Positions 34,881 through 47,500 of a stretch of 64,000 nucleotides of DNA are shown piece after piece. The notes below the pieces were generated by a model. That model was not told where the DNA came from and did no database searches. It worked only from the letters and a program-made list of their open reading frames with translations. The position numbers and the translations under genes are program-made. The first letter of the stretch is position 1, and each line of letters starts with the position of its first letter. This DNA is from Nectonema munidae (lineage: Eukaryota; Nematomorpha; Nectonematoida; Nectonematidae), in assembly GCA_030549495.1 (NCBI GenBank), contig JAUIRK010000612.1, positions 62,001 through 126,000 on the forward strand, in the 5' to 3' direction.

Positions 34881-36107
34881 TGCTTGATTTTAGTTATTTT
34901 CAGACATAATTAAAAAACAAATAATAATTAAAAAATATTAAAAAAAAAATCAAATATCAAATATTAGCAAATATAGAAATCAAGTTCAAAAGAAATTTGT
35001 ACTTAAAATCTCAAAAAGATGGAATTCACAAACTTAGAAGTGCTTTTTCAAAAATTCCAAAATGTTCTTTGTTGGAAGATATGAAAAGCACTTTGAATTT
35101 ATTTTCTTTCACATGACTTTAGCTCGGCAATCACCAATCAAAATTCTTTTCAAATTAGACGAGGAATTACTAAATCTAACTAAGATATAGTATTTCTTCG
35201 TCATCTCAAATTTCAAGATTTAATCAAAGATTAGAAGTGAATGATGGATTTGCAAACATGAATATGATGAAAAAACTAGATGAGTAATAACATTTTAAAC
35301 CATCTCTCTGGTGATAATCTTCACTTAGGCTAGCTAGCTTGATCATAAGAGTATTGCAAAGGCAAAACAGCGAAAAAATTTGACATCCATTTTTAAACAG
35401 TTTATTGAAATTAAATTTAAAAAAATGGTAGCATATGTTTTTTTAAAGCTTAATCCTATTTTTAACCACCTTTATATGAAAAAAGACGATCAGGAAAAAA
35501 GAATGTTGAATACCCGTTAGTTAAGAGAACTAGAGGTTGTTTTATCATTTACATTTATCGTCACTTACAAGTACTTTAGTTCTTGTAAGGGTTAGGGTTA
35601 AGAAAAAGTATTACTTGTTTTTAGAAGCATTGTCTAGAAACTTTACTTCATCATTTTGAATTTAGAGCTTTGACAAGTATGAAATTTAATATTTCTTGAA
35701 AAATACCATTAAAAACAACAGATTAGAACAGTAGTGTTCTATAATATTATTTGATTGAAATGTAAAATCGCAAAAAGAGGCCAAAAGAGGCGTTGTCGCC
35801 ATATTCATTTCAAATAAACGTTAACCTAGTTAAACACATTGTTAATTATTTATTAACTTAATTAGGTTGATCACTGATTTGTGTAAAATGTAAAACACGT
35901 GTTGAATTTAAATAACATAATTTTTGTTAAAATTTCATATATTATTTTTAACCTATTTCATATGTAGAGAAAAAAGACATCTTGAAATTTTTTGAAACAG
36001 CCGTGATCTTTGGATTAAACTTGAAGAATTTATCCTGTTCCGCTTCAAAAGAAGTACTTAAAGGTATAACATATATGATTAATAAAGTTACTTTTGAATT
36101 TTTAAAA

Positions 36108-36610
<503 letters not shown>

Positions 36611-37800
36611 ATGGATGGTAAGCATACTAAAGCAAACTTTACTGTAAATAAACATTACTCTATGATCTTTTCATTCTTTGATTATAAGGTCTAAATTTCA
36701 AAATTTTATCACAATTGGAGCCAAAGAAGAAAGTATGGATAGAAAATAGCCAATGCGAAAAAGAATCACTTCTGAATTTGTTCCAAACCCTAACAGAAAA
36801 TGAGACTACTAGGAGACAGTGTGGATAAAACATAGACATTTTTTAAATTCATTTCAAAACACTGCTTCTTCAGGTCTATAAATAGTAAGGGATGCAACTA
36901 AAGAAATGATAATTTAATTTGGGATTTAAATTATTTACAACTACGTAAATATCTAATGTTTTTAAAATATTATGGTATAAATCTCCGTATAGGATTCATC
37001 AGTCCCACAAATGTTAGGTTTTTGAAAGAGCCCACTTTCGACTGTAATTCATAATTGATTGTAAAAAATGATCTATATATTTACCAAACATGTAGGAATG
37101 TTACCATATTCACAAAACGTTTACAAATTTCTGAAGCTTGAAAAATAGGCCAATTTTAAAAATCCCTTAATATGAAATTTGAGGTTTCATTACTTAATAA
37201 GTTTTAGAGTCGTAAATTAGATCTTTAAAATTTCAATACCAATTTGCAGTTTTACGTTATGCATTTTAACTTTAGAAACATTCTTATCGAAATTTAACTA
37301 GTTGTTCATCTATGTTAAAGCAATTAGTTTCAATTCATAAGTTATTGGGTTAGTTAAAATTATCGTGAATGTCCTATTAGCTCTATTGATTTTGTCTAAA
37401 GGGTCTCTGGCAGAACATTGTCAAAAGTATAGAAAAGTTTTAAAAAGGTGAGCATTGAAACGGTTCGTTTCTTTTGAGTAGCCGCATCCTAGAAAAGGAT
37501 CTCGCAGTCATTTTAAAAAATGTTTTTCCAGCCGAAATTGACATTTGCGTGCCTTAGATTGACCTTCATAATAAGTATAGTAGCAAAAATTAAGAAAGTA
37601 ATATCAATTTTTACAACAAACTTTTCATAACAAGTTTTCGGGGAGAATCTATTCACCACCTTAAGGAGACTCTTTCCTATAATGACTTAATTGCATCGAT
37701 GTGAAAATGTATTAAAAAAATAACCTTACTTGTAATTATAATCCGCTTTTTTATAAGTCATTTCGTATATATCAAGCAATCTAAATCGGGGATCAAAAAA

Positions 37801-38149
37801 CTCAATTCAAAAAATTTTTGAAATTTCGTTTATAGTTTTTTGCTGCCCCAGAAGATTCAAAAGGACGAGCTGAAATATCTCTACAGTTTCTAGCTTGAGA
37901 TCTGCCTCTTGAAGATTGTTCAGCTTCCCAAATAAACTGTGTTCCATCTGGAGCTCTAAGAGAAGAATTTTCAGTGTCATATACTTCTTCTTCTTCCTCT
38001 TCATCTTCTATATCTTCTAAGTTACTCTCACCTGTGAAGATATCTGATGCTACAGAATCTGAAATTGTTGAAAAAGAATCACTTTCTTCCGTAAAATCTG
38101 TTGACGATGTAGATTGCGGAAAATTCCATAACCAGAGACAAAAATGGAT
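37801..38149 (-). pseudogene. piggyBac-like transposase N-terminal relic
   Basis: Open minus-strand frame without ATG: an acidic region (EDIEDEEEEEVYDTEN), then APDGTQFIWEAE, GRSQARNCRDISARP and SGAAKN before a stop. The order acidic tail, then a W-containing block, then GRxxAxN..xxRP matches piggyBac-family transposases. Only the N-terminal part survives, and the catalytic core is absent. Confidence 0.5.
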
Positions 38150-38289
38150 TTAAATTTCAGCAAAGTAAATAGAAATTTAGGATAAGGAGATTCAAAAAAA
38201 AAATTATGAGAATATCGACGTGAAAGAATTCAATTCTTGAAAGTATTGATTAAAAAAGTTGCAGAAGAAAAAATGAATTGTAAATGTGA

Positions 38290-38725
38290 TCGAACTTCTC
38301 AAAGTTGAAGCGAAAAAAAAGGAAATCGCCTTTATTGGTTACGGTATTCAATGACAAATATGTAATTGTGTAGAATTTCACAAAGCTGAAGATAAGAAGA
38401 TAAACAAATTTCCCGTATTGATTACAGTAATTCATGTAATTAGATCACGTATGTTGCAAAAAATATGCCTGAGTTCACTACACATATTTTATGCATGCCG
38501 TATACACAAACTCTCTCTAGTTGAAGATGAAAAGTAAAGTAAATCGCCTTTATTGGGTACAGTATTGGATGACAAATATTGTGTAAAACCTCACAAAGCT
38601 GAAGATAAACAAATCCGCCTGTATTTATTACAGTATTTCAAGTCAACTTGAGATCACATACATTGTAAAAAATATGCCTGACTCGCTACACATATTTTAT
38701 GCATGCTGTATACATACACATTCTT
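38290..38725. repeat. Tandem duplication, two copies of about 215 bp
   Basis: Copy 1 (38290-38508) and copy 2 (38510-38725) share AAATCGCCTTTATTGG, CACAAAGCTGAAGATAA, AAAAATATGCCTGA and ATTTTATGCATGC at a constant offset of about 210-218. Divergence is perhaps a tenth or more, so it is old. Non-coding. Confidence 0.85.
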
Positions 38726-39958
38726 CATAATCTATCTTTATTTGATTATTTTCACAATTACGCTGGTTCAATAACATGCAGTCATGTTACGTATTCTCTA
38801 ACTCACGCTCATTTCTAAATCACGCACAAACTCACACGTGTGGGCATATATACAAATAAAATACTTGCTCGCAGTGATTTTGTACACTATACACATAAAT
38901 ACAAACGCACAAAAATTTTCAGATACTTACCTTTTGCATATAATGTATTTTTTTTAGATGGCGTTAAATATAAAACTAATTAAATTTTTATAATTTTTTT
39001 TTCAATTTTTTTCAGGATGTTTTTATTTACAATTTACGAACATATAATTAAAATTAATTATTATAGATATAAATTTTGATATTTTGTTGTTAAGGTTTGT
39101 TGGTTTTAAAATCTTTTAAATAAAATTTACATTTCTAAAACGTGGGCTTTTTTGTCCATGACTGTGTCCTTCGTGTAAGTACAAAAACGTGTGTCCTGCG
39201 AAGGTTAAGCATATTCATTATTCAATTAATACACTTAAAACAACACTAAAAACTCTTTCAATCTCAGCATTTTTCTTATATATAATTATCTGAACAATGA
39301 TAAATATTGCAGAGTTATAGCTACTGTGTAAAACTAGAAATGTCTGAATTCAAAAGAAAAGCAAATAATTCAACATTCAAAGTGCAAAAAATATATTTTA
39401 CAAGCGAGCCAAAACATTTAAATTATATATGCAAAACATCAAAAATGGCAAGCCTAGATTGACCATATGTTTTAAATATTTAAAACTACAATACACACAC
39501 TTGGCCAGAGTATTGAATTTTTGAAAGTACAATTTTGAATGCATCGTGTGAAAGTACTTTTTGCTTGACATATTTTCAGTATGAGGATATCCTTGCTCTC
39601 TTTTTCCTTTTACTCAAAAATTTATTTCAAAAGATATCCTTTGTCTATAGTTCATTAGTTTTGTTGTTCTTAGTTAAATTATATTGAATATACATTTGTT
39701 AAATTAAGACATTACTAAAAAAATTTTAAAAAAAATTTTTTATTTAAGTAAATTAAAAATGACAAATATCATAAAGTGGAATTGAAAAGTAAAAGTATAT
39801 CTTACAGCGATATAATGTTAGGTAATTGTATAAAAAGGAATATCGTCAATTGACGCACTCCGCTGTCGCAGTTCGGGTTGACTATTCGATAGAGTCAAAC
39901 ATTCTGCCACTGACTTTGCAACCCTAGTTTCTGTAGTTTAATTTTTACAATATTTTAG

Positions 39959-40021
39959 ATAGAAGATACAGAACCCAAGTACTATAGAGCAAGACTTGAA
40001 AGAGGCGCTAATGATGAAGAG
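39959..40021 (+). CDS. Possible exon of the GH13-like gene
   Basis: 63 bp between ATTTTAG acceptor and GAG|GTAAAA donor, fully open: IEDTEPKYYRARLERGANDE and a final E. Well-formed splice sites and a charged coding-like sequence. I could not align it with any domain, so its link to the downstream exons is by strand and distance only. Confidence 0.4.
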
Positions 40022-40328
40022 GTAAAACCCTAAAGTATATTATTTTTAGGTTATAAAAGTGCTTGCAAATGTGAATGTAGAACAAAAAATATATAAAAAG
40101 TTCATTTTTAATTTTTAAAAAGATAGGTAAACCAATCCTCAATTTGAATTCTTTTTTTCTATATATGTTTGTAATCAATAACTATTTTTCGAATTGATTT
40201 CAAACGCATCATCAATTTCCAATTGTGAAAAAATGAATATTCTCAAAAGATATTTTAAAATTTGAAAGAAAAAAAAAATTTAAAAAGTTGGTTGGTTAGT
40301 TGGAGATATCAAAGCACTTTCAGCTGTA

Positions 40329-40466
40329 AGGCTATATGCTCGCATATATGCTATAGGGATCGTTAATCACAGCTTTGTTTTTTAATAACCGGGAGTCTTG
40401 GGGATCGAACCCGTGACCTTTAACGGTTAAGCTGGGAGGTACATCCTAACAACCATTGAGTCTCAA
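40329..40466 (-). mobile_element. tRNA-derived SINE, family A copy 2
   Basis: Minus strand: tRNA-like head with GGTTCGATCC B-box (40402-40411). Same family as 34731-34880. Confidence 0.65.
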
Positions 40467-41254
40467 TTTTAAAAGTTGTAAAGTTAAAATAAAACAAAAT
40501 TGAAAATGGATTAGTCAAAGACAATTTAGTTACTTTTAAATCTAACCTTGAATTTAAATTTGCATCAATAAAATTGAAAAGCATAATCCTTACATAAAAA
40601 CTAAAAGCTTTGCTTCCAACCGATATAAATAATTTTTTGATTCAAAATAAAATATTCTCCCAAAAATTTCTTCATTGTAATGCAGTTTTTTATTTGTAAC
40701 TGGAGTTTTAAGACCTTGGGGTGTTTTCATATGATAAATTTATAAAATGAACACAAAATGAAAAAAAATTTAACTGTAATTAGTTAACGTTAATTAGTTG
40801 AAATTAGTTAGTCTTTTATTGAAAATTAAGATTTCAAAATTTTTCAGAAGATGAAAAATTTCATTTTAATGGTTTATTCTGACAAGGGAAAAATGCTTTG
40901 ATAATACTATACAAGTAAGAATATTTCAAAGACTGCTGAAGATTTACAGGGGTTGAATCATTGATCAATTGCTTTTATATTTTCTCTAAAAGATAAAGTG
41001 GTGAAGTCATTTGACAAAGACTCTTTGAAGAATCGAAATATTATTTTCTTTAAAATATAAAATTGCTTGAAACATTACTCCTTGTTCACTCTTTTTATCT
41101 AAAAATGCCATATTCCAAGTATGATGAATCACCAGTAATAGAAAGGCACATATTTCCGAGATATGGAATCAGAGTGGGAATGAATTACCAAATGTGCCAA
41201 CTTCCCAGCAGTGACGATAAAAATAAAACTATATATCTAACTTTGAAGTGAAGA

Positions 41255-41350
41255 GGGCGTGAGTAAGAGTTTTTACATTTTTTGGCTTGGATACCACAAG
41301 GTCTTTGGTTAGATCCAGCATCAAGGCTTCTTTGCTAATAATTCGTAAGA
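41255..41350 (+). mobile_element. tRNA-derived SINE, family B, decayed copy
   Basis: Begins GGGCGTGAGTAA and later has GGTCTTTGGTTAGATCCAGC and ATCAAGGCTTC, matching 45862-45975 with a deletion over the A-box part. Confidence 0.5.
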
Positions 41351-41414
41351 AGCTTGAAAGTACCGTTTACATTTACTCAAAATGGAAAAAGTATTTTTTT
41401 CGTCATAATTTTAG

Positions 41415-41599
41415 CTGATATTGTCATAAATATTAAGAAGTTTCTGTTGATGGAAGGAATTAGCGAATTGGAAGAGATTGAAGAAAATGAAGTGATGGTA
41501 CTTGAAGTTCACTTAGAAAGATTGGGTTGCCGTGATTCGCCAAAGACCGTAGCTTATCCTTTTTTAAACAGAAGAAGAAACACGATCGTCATTTGGAAG
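41415..41599 (+). CDS. GH13-like exon (acid/base strand)
   Basis: 185 bp, acceptor ATTTTAG, donor TGGAAG|GTATAA, two leading bases then 61 codons. Encodes DIVINIKKFLLMEG, an acidic stretch, then EVMVLEVHLERLGC and TVAYPFLNRRRNTIVIWK. The Glu in VLEVH aligns by eye with the maltase general acid. Confidence 0.55.
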
Positions 41600-44500
41600 G
41601 TATAATCTCATCATCACTTATCAAATACTCTCTTGCATTCATCCATCTCACTTTGACTCAAATCAAACATGATACTCTTCACAATTTTTTAAACAGCTCA
41701 AAAAATTTCCTTTTTAAGGCTATAAAATTAAAGAAAAAAGAAATAAGATTTTAAATGAACAAATTTATTCAATAATATCAATATATTTTCTTTTTTATTT
41801 TTTTTATAAAAAACCTGTTGTTTTAAAGTAGTTTTAAAAATGTTTATGAATTAATATGTACTTTCTTTACACGTAAAAATGATTAATCAATAAAAAAAAT
41901 CTTAAAATATATCTACCAAAAATTGTATAGGGATGCACTTATACATAGGTGGTTATAATATTAAGGGTACCTCACAAATTAAAGATTCAGGAACTATTAT
42001 TGATGATGCTCTCAAATTTAAGCCGCAATTTTCAAAAATCATCTCGAAAGCCTACTCTATATTCCATTTAGTTCTTCCATATTTACCTTCCTTTGAACCC
42101 GAGATAGCTAAACCTATATATAAAGCTTTGATACGACCCATCATTGAGTATACGGGAATGTTATAGAGCAACCTACCTGCATAAAAAATATGAAAGCTTT
42201 GGAGAAAGTACAGCAACATATAACTAAAAGGAGGAAAAAGAATTTCACTATAAAGAACGATAGCAGACTCTGTCCTTACCACTTCTATCACACGGATATA
42301 AAAGAAATGACGTGATAACAGTATTTAACATCATAAATAAAAACATTCATTCTAATCGTGATATCCTACCCCCATTTTCTTCAAGATTTCAAATAACTCA
42401 TCAGTACAAATTTATAAAAAGCCGACTCAAAAAGCACTCCCGGAAAAAACTTCTTTTCTAACAGAATTATCAACGACTGGAACAGCCTTCCCGCCTCAAT
42501 TTTCATTTATGCGCCCTTATAGACTAAATGTACATTATATCAATTCTCCAAAAATTTTGTCTTTACCTTTTCAAAGACTTTTTTTGCATACTTTTTAGAT
42601 TAAAGAATGGCCTACTTTAGAAGATAAATACAATAGAAAGCTGGAAACAACAAAAAACTACTTAGCATTTTTCCTTCCAGGTATGAACATTTTCATTGGT
42701 CTAAATTCAAAATAATACAATTTAATGTCGAATCCCATTGGCTAAACAAATAGAATGTTGTGTTGAATTAAATGATATAAACAGCACTATTCGGTCTGTT
42801 ATTTGATTAGAATCGATGTAATTGTTAAAAAATTCTCTTTTATGCATCCAACCAACTTCTTGTCCAAGCGGAAGAATTTTATCTCCAAAACGATTGAGTT
42901 TGAAAAACGAAACTTTAAATGCTCTTGTTTTTTTAAAAAGTTATTTTACTAATAAAACAAAATATTTTTTTCGTAAAATATTTTAATATTTTTTAACTTC
43001 TCGAAACTTTTCTCGAGTCTCGAGAATCATATTTTTTTTCTCGTTTCTCGAGAATTAAATTTTATCGAGAACAGAAGCTCTACTTGAAACCCACTGCTTG
43101 ATTACTTTATGAAATTTATAACTTTAAAATGACTTCACTGGCAATAACAAAAAAGATTTTGTTCGTCTCTTTAAAACTTTTTTTTTCTTTTTTTTTAATA
43201 TTCCTCCTTTTACAATATTATGGGGAACCGTTGTTACAGAAGTGTTTCACGAAGAAATGAAAATCATCTGATTTAATTCCATCGAAAAAGAAAGCAAACA
43301 CTGAAAAAAGCAGTTTATAATTATTTATTAAATATGAAGGATTTAAGTAGTTGCTTCTGAAAGTTCATTTATATTATATCCTTATCTTTTTTGAATATCC
43401 AAATTTCATTTTTTAATATTTTCAAGGCTTTAAAATGTCGTATTACCGAAAAAATAAAGATCTCTGGATAAAAAAGTTATCGTTTGTAAATTTTAGATGA
43501 AGAATCACTAGACACAAAAGTAAAAAAATCTACAAATCTAAGAGTCTTTGGATACAAATATTGAAAAAACATTTAAAAAAGTTGCAATTTTCAACTCAAA
43601 AAATTAATAAATAGATATAGAACATGGTAAGTTAATTTCTTCATGAAATTATTGAGATATTTGAATTATATTTGGAAAATTATATCAAAGGATTTTATAT
43701 TTATTAAAAGTTAGTATAAAAGTTAAATTTTAACTTGATTAATCTTTTTTAAAAATGCTAATCAAATAATTTTGTTTACAATTTTATCCCCTTTTTGGTA
43801 GTAATTTTAACTTACAATTTTCCTATACAAGTTACTCTTCAACTACTTTTTTCTTTGGAGATGGTAACTAAACTTTACAAACTTTACTTCTTTTTTTCTA
43901 TATAGGTAGTAATATTACTACTTATTTTTTCGGTGATTCCATCAAAGGATTCCGCTAAAGAGTTTTCGGATCCATGGAAAATAGTGTCTGACATGATTTC
44001 ATATTAAACAAAGCGTTTAGGTAAAGGAGAGATCGAAATCCCATGTCATCCTGGGATTCCTTTATATTTTAAAGTAAAGACGTTGTTTCTTTATTTAATT
44101 TTTAGGGGTCGTCAAGCAATCTCTTGAAAAAAGTCTTCTCTTCCATTCAGGAGATGGGATTGAGCATGCAGATTCTATAAAAAGAGTAAGATTTAATATA
44201 TAATAAATATTATATATACCATTTTTACTTATAAATTATTATCTTTTTTTAGTTCTAAATTCTCTTTTTTCAATTTTATTTTATATTTTAGAAAAAGCGT
44301 TTAGAATTTAAAAAAGACAAATTACAAAGACAGTTTCGAACTAAAAAAAGATAATCATTTATTAGTAAAAATGGTATATATATATAATATAATACGTCAA
44401 AAGGCGTTAGTGTGTAAGTAAATGTGTTTGCATGTCATTGCCAGTGTATGTGTATGACCGGGTGTTTGTTTATGTGTGTGTGTGTTATATTCAGGCTTGT

Positions 44501-47500
44501 CGATAGGTGAGAGGGGGGGCAAATGAAATTAGAACAAATGGGGCCTCTACTCCAATTTTCAATGGGACGCAGCATGCTGTCTAGGCAAAGCTTTATTCCC
44601 ATTATCTATTGGAGTTGTCAATTAAAGTCGGGCCTAGCAAATATTTTCTTGGCTACATTCATCATTATTGATGTAACAAAATCAGCATTTTTATAAGTCC
44701 CTCAACCCAATTTCTTTTAAATATTCAAAAATTTGCATAAAAAACAAATTCAAATACAATTCAAATAAAATCTTAAGGATAAGAATATCCTTTTTTATCT
44801 GGCAAAGGACGATATAACATTTTTTGTATATAAATATCTCATAACCTGAAAGGTAGATAGATGAACGTCGGTAGATAACTTGTTTTTAACATTCCCATTC
44901 TATATAGTATATATTACGGTGGAATAATAATCAAATAATCAAAATAAAATTGTGTAAAAAATCAGATAGACAATGTTCAAGTGGGGCGTGAGTAGGGTTG
45001 GTTAGATGCTGGATTCGATAACTCAAGGTTTTGGGTTTGATCCCGAAACAAACATTCTTTTTTTAATTTTTTAAATATTGGGGCCAATTGTGTCTTCTTC
45101 AATAAAAAAAAAATAGGGTTCCTTTTCCCTCTTCAACGTTCTGTTCATATTTTGCTAGATGTAAGATTTGATATACCTCATTCTGAAAGACGATGTTACA
45201 AACGTTATTACCTTTTTGCAACTTGCAATATCTTAAATAATATATTTGTCAAATAATAATCAAAATAAAATTCTGTAATCAAAGAATCGGAAAATATTTA
45301 GTCTTTTCAAATATATCGTTGGCTCGCGATACTTTTAGAATAGAAAGATAAAAACATTCTCTCTAATCATTTTTATCAAATCATGCATATCGGAAACTAA
45401 AATTAACCCCCCCCCCCCTCCTATACAAGTAACGTTTCGTAACACAATTGAAGAATATTTTCCCCCTCCATATGGCGTACGGAATATAATATGTATATCT
45501 GCTTACCAACTAACTGAATTAAGTATTATAATTTAAGCGAAGAAAAGTGAAGAACTGGTTTTGTGAAGTTTTTTATGCTAAAATAGACTGAAAAAAATTT
45601 ATATCAATAAAATGAAAACTTCACCAACACTAAAAGGACCAATACTTTGAATCGCCTTTGAAGGCCAAATGCGTCAATCAACATGCGATAAAAAATAAAC
45701 TAAAAATGTTGATATAGTATGTATTTTTTTACTACTGAAAAATTATTGCAAACGCTTAAAAATAGATATTTTATTCAAATTTTGGAAAACATATGTCACA
45801 ACGTCCTACGCAACATGTGGCACAAAAAGTTTCACAAAATAATCCAAAAATTCCTTCTATGCGTGAGTATGGTTGGTTAGATGCTGGATTCGATAACTCA
45901 AGGTCTTGGGTTCGATCCTGCATCAAGCTTGCTTTCCTCATAGTTCGATACAAGCGGTGCAATTGTGCCTTTTCGATGATAACATCCTACGGTACCATTA
46001 CCATTCTATTTCTACATGTTGGGTTTGCACACTTTTTTCTTCTCTTATAAGCCAACTCTTGTTAAGAGGTAGATCTTTTTTTTTTAATGTAAATTATTAT
46101 CTCTCTGTAAAAAAAGTGCAATGGAACAAACAAATAAAATTACGATTGTTTTGATGCTGATGTATGGATCATCCAAAAAAGAACACTGGATATGATGTTT
46201 GTCTTTGCTATACATACAGGGGTACTGTAAGAAAATATGAAAAGTTCGCTCAAGATGTCTTATTGCATACATTTTTATAGTACATCAATAAAATAAAAAA
46301 GAGAGTAACAACATAGGTAAAACAACGCGGAAATTGATTATCAAGTTGAGGCAATTGACACATATGGTATTTTTAATATTTTTTAATTAAAAGTTCATGT
46401 AAACAGCTTAAAAAATTTTGCTTGCCTCCAGTACCGGATCTACCAAGTGTGGGGCCTGTAGCAGGTGGATCAAATTTACAAATGATAGTCAGGAAGTAAA
46501 GATTTTTTTAATAAAATTGATCTAAATTCTACAAAAAAGATAAAAAAAAAATCACAAAATTCAAGAGCAAAAATTTATTTTAGGAGGAAATATAAAAAAA
46601 AGAAAACTAAAAGATATTACAAAAAGTCAAAAAAAAAATTTTTTTCAACTAATCGCGGGGCTTGTAGCAGCTGCTACATCTGCTACTATGTTAAACCGAA
46701 ACTGCTTGCTTCCAATAGCAAAAATAGGTTATGCTGTCGGAACTACAAGCAACTAAACTTTTACAATGCTTCAAATGATGTAAATACATCATTTTTCTAG
46801 TGCTAAACTTTTTTTCCTAAAAAATTATTTACTCCAAATTTTTTTAAAATAGTATTCCCTACAATTTTATCTTTTTTGTAAATAACTTACCATCTAATCC
46901 AATCTCCCTTGAAAGATTGTTTTCAATGCTGAATAAACTTCTTCTATACAAAGATAGATTTATTATTTTTTTTTTAATATTTTCAGAGGAACATATTTTT
47001 TTAGTAAATTCTAGCAATGTATAGCTGTAGTGTATATAGTATATAACTATATAATTCTAGACAACGTTATATCATTGTAAAATGAAGAGAGAATATTAAG
47101 AATGGCTCAAATATCTCACTTTTGGATATTCTCATCCAACCACAATTTTCAATGTGTATTTGACTTTAGCTGAATCAATTGATACTCCAAGAAATCATTT
47201 TTGGAAGAATGGATTTCGAAGAATTTACTTTCGGTGGAATAATTTATCTAGATTATTTCCCTATGAATTGCTGACAATTTTCCATTTTTTGCGAATAGAA
47301 AATTGGGGAGATGGCGAAAATAGTGAAAGAAATCGAGAAAATAACAAAGGACTACATTGATAAAGAAATCATTTTGTGCTCTTATGAAGAAAACATCATA
47401 GCCTTCATGAGATACGCTCTTTTACATGAGTATGTATATATACAATAATAATCCTCTAAATATTTTTAGTGCTTCCATCTTATTCACATTTTGTGGATCA

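Noticed and set aside
35585-35600. Telomere-like GGGTTAGGG
   Set aside because: Only two units; a similar single unit near 19216. Not a telomeric array.
41063-41251. Frame MPYSKYDESPVIERH..RYGIRVGMNYQ, thought to be an ELM2 domain start
   Set aside because: Only about nine residues resemble ELM2, no usable splice sites in phase, and none of the following exons fit a SANT/ELM2 protein.
44292-44352. Lysine-rich exon KKRLEFKKDKLQRQF
   Set aside because: The acceptor is good but there is no GT or GC donor before the in-frame stop.
45862-45940. Functional tRNA gene
   Set aside because: Promoter boxes are present but the arms do not pair into a clean cloverleaf, and related copies exist; better explained as a SINE.
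46889-46943. Minus-strand 54-bp exon between a TATAG acceptor and GTAAGTT donor
   Set aside because: Good splice sites but no recognisable protein and no partner exons; it lies inside an intron of a plus-strand gene.
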